DNA of 5,669 bases from an uncultured Sutterella sp. (lineage in GTDB: Bacteria; Pseudomonadota; Gammaproteobacteria; Burkholderiales; Burkholderiaceae_F): assembly GCA_900770335.1 (NCBI GenBank), contig CAAGKD010000146.1, positions 1 to 5,669 on the forward strand. The letters run 5' to 3'. Of this stretch, positions 1-5,669 are shown piece by piece. The position numbers and the translations under genes are program-made. Positions within the stretch are counted from its first letter, which is position 1. The number at the start of each line of letters is the position of its first letter. Under the pieces are notes generated by a model. The model was not told where the DNA came from. It did not search any database and was given only the letters and a program-made list of their open reading frames with translations.

Positions 1-1
1 A

Positions 2-1192
<1,191 letters not shown>

Positions 1193-1224
1193 TTCTTTTC
1201 CTTGAAAGGCAATGCATGTGCGGT

Positions 1225-1261
1225 TCGGATATCCGAAGGTAAATTTCCTCCGGATATCCGA
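1225..1261 (-). repeat. 15-bp hairpin made of two CGGATATCCG palindromes, fusA-tuf spacer
   Basis: The self-complementary 10-mer CGGATATCCG occurs twice, at 1226-1235 (within the 14-bp palindrome TTCGGATATCCGAA at 1224-1237) and at 1251-1260, with centres 25 bp apart. On the mRNA the two copies can pair with each other. Including UCGG.../...CCGA ends, one G-U and an inner AGG/CCU, this makes a continuous 15-bp stem with a 7-nt loop, AAAUUUA. The stem starts 6 nt after the fusA stop codon and ends 21 nt before the tuf ribosome binding site. No U run follows, so it is not an intrinsic terminator. Roles as RNA processing or stabilising element, or as a DNA operator pair, are all possible. Confidence 0.7.
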
Positions 1262-1267
1262 TAGATT

Positions 1268-3370
<2,103 letters not shown>

Positions 3371-3392
3371 TTAAGGTTCCTCTCAAAGTGCG

Positions 3393-3421
3393 CCGCACGC
3401 ACCCTTTCGGGAGGCGTGCGG
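3393..3421 (-). other. Hairpin in the rpsG-fusA spacer
   Basis: CCGCACGC (3393-3400) and GCGTGCGG (3414-3421) form a perfect 8-bp stem. Inside it CCC (3402-3404) pairs with GGG (3409-3411) across a small internal loop, closing on a 4-nt loop. It starts 11 nt after the rpsG stop. No U tract follows on the mRNA (CGCACUUUGAGA), so it is not an intrinsic terminator. It may mark an mRNA processing or stability point between rpsG and fusA. The fusA ribosome binding site (AGAGGAA, 3383-3377) lies just beyond it and is not part of the stem. Confidence 0.55.
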
Positions 3422-3432
3422 TCGGGATGCGG

Positions 3433-3903
3433 TTAGAAGCGGAAGTGCGAGAAGGCCTTGTTGGCTTCAGCCATGCGATGGACCTCATCGCGCTTCTTCA
3501 CGGCGCCGCCGCGATTCTCGCTCGCGTCGAGCAGCTCGCCGGCAAGGCGCTGCGGCATCGACTTCTCGGAGCGGCTCTTGGCCGACTCGCGCAGCCAGCG
3601 CATCGCAAGGGCGAGACGGCGGACCGGACGGACCTCAACAGGGACCTGGTAGTTCGCGCCACCGACGCGGCGGGACTTGACCTCAACCAGCGGACGGACA
3701 TTGTTGATGGCGTTGTTGAACACTTCCAGGGCGCTCTTGCCGGTCTTCTCTTCGATCTGCGCGAAGGCGCCGTAGACGATGCGCTCCGCAACCGCCTTCT
3801 TGCCATCGAGCATGATCACATTGATGAACTTGGTAACTTCAACGCTGCCGAACTTCGGATCCGGCAGAATCTCGCGCTTCGGAACTTCGCGACGACGGGG
3901 CAT
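3433..3903 (-). CDS. rpsG: 30S ribosomal protein S7
   Basis: A 156-residue protein, the usual bacterial length, from MPRRREVPKREILPDPKFGS to a C-terminus ending FSHFRF. S7 nucleates assembly of the 30S head by binding 16S rRNA and lines the E site. Conserved blocks include INNVRPLVEVKSRRVGGANY in the middle, VPVEVRPVRR after it, and VKKRDEVHRMAEANKAF near the end. An ATG 48 nt upstream (3951) would add 16 residues. I reject it because family homology starts at 3903 and because AGAGGAA (3915-3909) lies at normal spacing before that ATG, whereas the upstream one sits in the loop of a hairpin. Second gene of the str operon, between a long structured spacer and a 62-nt gap to fusA. S7 is the known autogenous repressor of this operon in E. 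coli. Confidence 0.98.
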   Translation of the reverse strand: MPRRREVPKREILPDPKFGSVEVTKFINVIMLDGKKAVAERIVYGAFAQIEEKTGKSALEVFNNAINNVRPLVEVKSRRVGGANYQVPVEVRPVRRLALAMRWLRESAKSRSEKSMPQRLAGELLDASENRGGAVKKRDEVHRMAEANKAFSHFRF

Positions 3904-3908
3904 TTGAA

Positions 3909-3915
3909 TTCCTCT
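3909..3915 (-). promoter_or_regulatory. Ribosome binding site that fixes the rpsG start
   Basis: AGAGGAA on the minus strand lies 5 nt from the ATG at 3903 (7 nt counted from AGAGG). It sits after the last hairpin of the spacer and supports the 156-residue S7 rather than the 172-residue reading from 3951. Confidence 0.8.
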
Positions 3916-3927
3916 TTCTTCAGTCTT

Positions 3928-3969
3928 GCGCGCCTGTCCGCCCTTGAACAACGGATGGCGGATGCGCGC
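3928..3969 (-). other. Two-part stem-loop in front of rpsG
   Basis: GCGCGC at 3964-3969 pairs with GCGCGC at 3928-3933, and inside it UCCGCC (3962-3957) pairs with GGCGGA (3942-3937), separated by an asymmetric 1 x 3 internal loop and closing on a 14-nt loop. It is the largest element of the rpsL-rpsG spacer and the one nearest the S7 start, ending 13 nt before the AGAGGAA ribosome binding site. It is therefore the best single candidate for an S7-binding element. Confidence 0.5.
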
Positions 3970-4069
3970 TTTTGGATGATTTGCGGACTGAGCGTCCGCG
4001 ACTTACTCGGCTCTGGCGCGACCGCGCCAGGAGGCCGTTCGCCTGCGACCAACGGAGGTCGCGAAGCTC

Positions 4070-4447
4070 TTAGGCCGCCTTCGGGCGCTTGGCGCCGTAC
4101 TTGGAGCGAGCCTGCTTGCGGTCCTTGACGCCCTGCGTGTCGAGGGAGCCGCGGACGATGTGGTAGCGAACGCCAGGAAGGTCCTTGACGCGGCCGCCGC
4201 GGATGAGCACAACGGAGTGCTCCTGCAGGTTGTGGCCTTCGCCGCCGATGTAGGAGATGACCTCGAAGCCGTTCGTGAGGCGCACCTTGGCGACCTTACG
4301 GAGAGCGGAGTTCGGCTTCTTCGGCGTCGTCGTGTAGACGCGCGTGCAGACGCCGCGCTTCTGCGGGCAGTTCTTAAGGGCCGGGCTCTTGCTCTTGTCG
4401 TGCGTGAGCTCACGAGGCTTGCGAACCAGCTGATTGATAGTAGGCAT
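4070..4447 (-). CDS. rpsL: 30S ribosomal protein S12
   Basis: A 125-residue protein, normal for bacterial S12 in this group, beginning MPTINQLVRKPR and ending in KYGAKRPKAA before a TAA. S12 sits at the decoding centre of the 30S subunit, supports accurate codon reading and contacts tRNA and EF-Tu/EF-G. The hallmark TTTPKKPNSALRKVAKVRLT runs from residue 40. Lys43 and Lys88, whose replacement gives streptomycin resistance in relatives, are both lysine, so the sequence predicts the sensitive form. Asp89 in RVKDLPG is the residue that RimO methylthiolates in E. coli. The frame stays open far upstream to 4951, but homology begins exactly at the ATG at 4447. The Shine-Dalgarno is poor: only GGA (4454-4452) in ACGGACAAC, 4 nt from the ATG. 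First gene of the str operon. Confidence 0.98.
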   Translation of the reverse strand: MPTINQLVRKPRELTHDKSKSPALKNCPQKRGVCTRVYTTTPKKPNSALRKVAKVRLTNGFEVISYIGGEGHNLQEHSVVLIRGGRVKDLPGVRYHIVRGSLDTQGVKDRKQARSKYGAKRPKAA

Positions 4448-4457
4448 GTTGTCCGTC
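4448..4457 (-). promoter_or_regulatory. Weak ribosome binding site of rpsL
   Basis: The ten bases before the rpsL ATG read GACGGACAAC on the minus strand. Only GGA matches the anti-Shine-Dalgarno, and the spacing of 4 nt is short. The other complete genes in this window have AGAGGAA or AAGGAA at 5-7 nt. The start itself is secure from protein homology, so the site is unusual rather than doubtful. Confidence 0.6.
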
Positions 4458-4471
4458 TGAAAAGATCTGTG

Positions 4472-4499
4472 GAGCGTTCCGAATGAGGCCGGAACACTC
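4472..4499 (-). other. Stem-loop just upstream of rpsL
   Basis: The RNA arms GAGUGUUCCG (4499-4490) and CGGAACGCUC (4481-4472) form 10 pairs with one G-U and an 8-nt loop, GCCUCAUU. The stem ends 24 nt before the rpsL start codon, leaving the initiation site single-stranded but close. A role in translational control or in holding the initiation region open is possible and untested. Confidence 0.55.
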
Positions 4500-4599
4500 G
4501 GGGTTGACTGTCTCAGGAACGACCTATTCTCCTCGAAGAGCCCTGCGGCAGTAGGCGCGAGCCGATTCGAGGAGGCGTCCTTCGTCCTGAAGGCACGTG

Positions 4600-4629
4600 A
4601 TTTTCGTTCAGAACCCGCCGGAGTGTCAA
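4600..4629 (-). promoter_or_regulatory. sigma70-type promoter of the str operon
   Basis: On the minus strand a perfect TTGACA (-35, 4629-4624) is followed after 18 nt by GAAAAT (-10, 4605-4600), which matches TATAAT at four of six positions including the important second A and last T. Transcription would start near 4593. The stretch between -10 and start (CACGTG) is GC-rich, the kind of discriminator associated with stringent (ppGpp) control of ribosomal promoters in proteobacteria. That regulatory reading is inference. The site lies after the rpoC terminator and about 150 nt before rpsL, where a str promoter is expected. Confidence 0.75.
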
Positions 4630-4659
4630 GCCGCGCGCGGCGGTTTCCTCGCCCGGGCG
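4630..4659. repeat. Two GC palindromes between rpoC terminator and str promoter
   Basis: GCCGCGCGCGGC at 4630-4641 is a perfect 12-bp palindrome that directly abuts the -35 hexamer of the str promoter. CGCCCGGGCG at 4650-4659 is a second, 10-bp palindrome. Neither has room for an RNA loop, so they would act as DNA sites if they act at all. In such GC-rich sequence short palindromes of this type also arise by chance, and no known regulator site is recognised. Confidence 0.4.
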
Positions 4660-4667
4660 CGCAAACG

Positions 4668-4720
4668 GAAGGGCCCGCGGCGGCGCCGGGATGACTCCCT
4701 GCGACCGTCGCGGGCCCTTC
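4668..4720 (-). terminator. Probable intrinsic terminator after rpoC
   Basis: A perfect 12-bp inverted repeat, GAAGGGCCCGCG at 4668-4679 and its complement at 4709-4720, is continued inward by three 3-bp helices (4681-4683/4705-4707, 4684-4686/4701-4703, 4688-4690/4697-4699). These are separated by single mismatches or a bulge and close on a 6-nt loop at 4691-4696, making about 21 pairs. It begins 73 nt after the rpoC stop. The RNA following the stem on the minus strand reads CGUUUGCG, so the U tract is short and broken. The position between rpoC and the str promoter and the strength of the stem favour termination. Partial read-through into the str operon is possible. Confidence 0.75.
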
Positions 4721-4793
4721 ACCCCGAGGCCCTCCGCCCTCCCCCTGCGGGTCGGTCGGAAGGCTCCGGGGCCTGCCATTGAAAGCGTGACCC

Positions 4794-5669
4794 TTACTCG
4801 GCGGGCTTGTCCTCAACGAGCTTCTTCGGCGCGGGCTTGACCTCCTCCTCGGAGGCGGGGGCCTTGTGGTCAATGAAGCCGAAGGGGTTGACCGTCGGAG
4901 CGGCGTTCTCGGCGAGCTCCTCCTCGATCTCCGCGGCGGACTCTCCGGCAACCGCAGACTCCTCGAAGGTCTGCGTCTCGCGGGCGAGACGCTCCTCCTG
5001 CTCGTGGAGCTTGTGCGCCTGGTGGTACGCGAGGCCCGTGCCGGCCGGGATGAGGCGGCCGACGATGACGTTCTCCTTCAGGCCGCGCAGCTCGTCGCGC
5101 TTGCCCATGATGGCGGCCTCGGTGAGCACGCGAGTCGTCTCCTGGAAGGAGGCGGCGGAGATGAAGCTGTCCGTCGAGAGCGAAGCCTTCGTGATGCCGA
5201 GGAGCACGTTCTCGTAGGTGGCCGGACGCTTGCCGAGCTCAACCACGCGATCGTTCTCATCGAGCATCTCGGAGCGCTCGACCTGCTCGCCCTGGATGAA
5301 GTTCGTGTCGCCCGGATCGGTGATCTGGACGCGGCGGAGCATCTGGCGGACGATGACCTCGATGTGCTTGTCGTTGATCTTCACGCCCTGCAGACGGTAG
5401 ACGTCCTGGACTTCGTCAACGATGTAGCGGGCGAGCTCCTCGATGCCCAAGAGGCGCAGGATGTCGTGCGGATCGACCGGTCCGTCGACGATCTCCTCAC
5501 CCTTCTGGACGACCTGGCCGTCATGGACGAGCACGGTCTTGTCCTTGCTGATGAGGGTCTCGTGGTTGTTGCCCTCCTGATCGGTGATGATCAGACGCTG
5601 CTTGCCCTTGGTCTCCTTGCCGAACGTGACGGTGCCGGTGACCTCGGCGAGCATGCCGGCGTCCTTCGG
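4794..5669 (-). CDS. rpoC: DNA-directed RNA polymerase subunit beta', C-terminal part (5' end outside window)
   Basis: The frame is open from the window edge, starting with residues PKDAG, to a TAA at 4796-4794, giving the last 291 residues of beta'. The match to the family is clear. A segment with GKETKGK follows the start, then a conserved block around partial residues 82-111 (VYRLQGVKINDKHIEVIVRQ) and another around 159-215 (SFISAASFQETTRVLTEA, then GRLIPAGTG). In the family this part lies near the clamp, the switch regions and the omega-binding tail of RNA polymerase. The internal ATG at 5654 is not the start, because homology runs through it to the window edge. After the last conserved residues (AYHQ) the protein carries a 74-residue tail, acidic first and rich in Lys and Pro at the end. 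By my recollection E. coli has about 40 residues there. The gene is the promoter-distal member of rpoBC and is followed by a strong hairpin. Confidence 0.97.
   Translation of the reverse strand, partial: PKDAGMLAEVTGTVTFGKETKGKQRLIITDQEGNNHETLISKDKTVLVHDGQVVQKGEEIVDGPVDPHDILRLLGIEELARYIVDEVQDVYRLQGVKINDKHIEVIVRQMLRRVQITDPGDTNFIQGEQVERSEMLDENDRVVELGKRPATYENVLLGITKASLSTDSFISAASFQETTRVLTEAAIMGKRDELRGLKENVIVGRLIPAGTGLAYHQAHKLHEQEERLARETQTFEESAVAGESAAEIEEELAENAAPTVNPFGFIDHKAPASEEEVKPAPKKLVEDKPAE

Larger units (their letters stand above)
3904..4069 (-). promoter_or_regulatory. Structured rpsL-rpsG spacer, candidate S7 translational operator
   Basis: These 166 nt contain no gene but four successive hairpins on the mRNA. 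They are 4057-4062/4045-4050 (6 bp, 6-nt loop, with 3 more pairs at 4063-4065/4038-4040 across a bulge), 4024-4030/4013-4019 (7 bp, 4-nt loop), 3994-3999/3983-3988 (6 bp, 5-nt loop), and a two-part stem 3964-3969/3928-3933 plus 3957-3962/3937-3942 (12 bp, 14-nt loop). The first begins within a few bases of the rpsL stop, and the last ends 24 nt before the rpsG start. In E. coli S7 represses its own operon by binding the rpsL-rpsG spacer, which is shorter there. By position this is the equivalent site. That S7 binds here is inference. Confidence 0.55.
4448..4593 (-). promoter_or_regulatory. Structured 5' leader of the str operon mRNA
   Basis: From the predicted start near 4593 to the rpsL ATG, the leader is about 145 nt and can form three stem-loops in series. 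The first is a 5-bp stem at 4579-4593 at the very 5' end. The second is a perfect 9-bp stem, 4566-4574 with 4529-4537, enclosing 28 nt. The third is a 10-bp stem (one G-U), 4490-4499 with 4472-4481, with an 8-nt loop. The sequence GGAAC in the last arm (4480-4476) can also pair with an earlier GUUCC at 4520-4516, so an alternative fold exists. There is no convincing leader peptide and no known riboswitch is recognised. A UCUUUU run follows the third stem only after a gap of several bases, so it is not a standard attenuator. Confidence 0.55.

Noticed and set aside
3904..3951. 16-residue N-terminal extension of S7 from an upstream ATG
   Set aside because: Family proteins start at MPRRR, and the AGAGGAA site serves the ATG at 3903. 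The extra codons lie in the structured spacer.
4471..4499. Transcription attenuator before rpsL formed by the 4499-4472 stem and the following UCUUUU
   Set aside because: The U run begins several bases after the stem rather than directly at its foot, so it does not fit an intrinsic terminator. The stem is kept only as a generic leader structure.
4513..4779. Small minus-strand open frames in the rpoC-rpsL gap
   Set aside because: They run through the terminator stem and promoter, lack ribosome binding sites and have compositions expected from random GC-rich DNA.
4448..4951. In-frame extension of rpsL upstream for 168 codons, overlapping the end of rpoC
   Set aside because: S12 homology starts at the ATG at 4447. 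The extension is Pro/Arg/Ser-rich, crosses the terminator and promoter, and overlaps conserved rpoC coding sequence in another frame.

Overview
The window looks like a chromosomal segment of a GC-rich betaproteobacterium. The EF-Tu, EF-G and S7 sequences read as Burkholderiales-like, and I lean towards a Sutterellaceae-type gut lineage, but that family-level guess is inference from remembered sequences. Every gene lies on the minus strand, so biological reading order runs from high to low coordinates: 3' end of rpoC (RNA polymerase beta'), then rpsL (S12), rpsG (S7), fusA (EF-G) and tuf (EF-Tu). This is the classical str operon placed directly behind rpoBC, an arrangement usual in Betaproteobacteria but not in E. 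coli, where the two loci are apart.

Region by region: 5669-4794 is the last 291 codons of rpoC. The 346-base gap 4793-4448 holds a strong GC-rich hairpin that fits an intrinsic terminator (4720-4668), two short GC palindromes, a good sigma70-type promoter (-35 TTGACA at 4629-4624, -10 GAAAAT at 4605-4600) and a structured leader of about 145 nt. Then come rpsL (4447-4070), a long 166-nt spacer with four hairpins, rpsG (3903-3433), a 62-nt spacer with one hairpin, fusA (3370-1268), a 75-nt spacer with a 15-bp hairpin built from two copies of a 10-bp palindrome, and tuf (1192-2), whose stop codon almost touches the window edge.

The genes form one functional set: two 30S proteins that shape the decoding centre and the head/E-site, and the two GTPases that deliver aminoacyl-tRNA and drive translocation. 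All four are full length with intact catalytic motifs and without signs of frameshift or transfer. No mobile element, CRISPR array, tRNA or accessory gene is visible. I see no undescribed gene system. The parts worth a second look are the RNA structures between the genes, which look like candidate regulatory or processing sites, and two small protein peculiarities (a His replacing a conserved Arg in EF-Tu, and a long charged tail on RpoC). Hairpins were found by eye; no folding energies or database searches were run.
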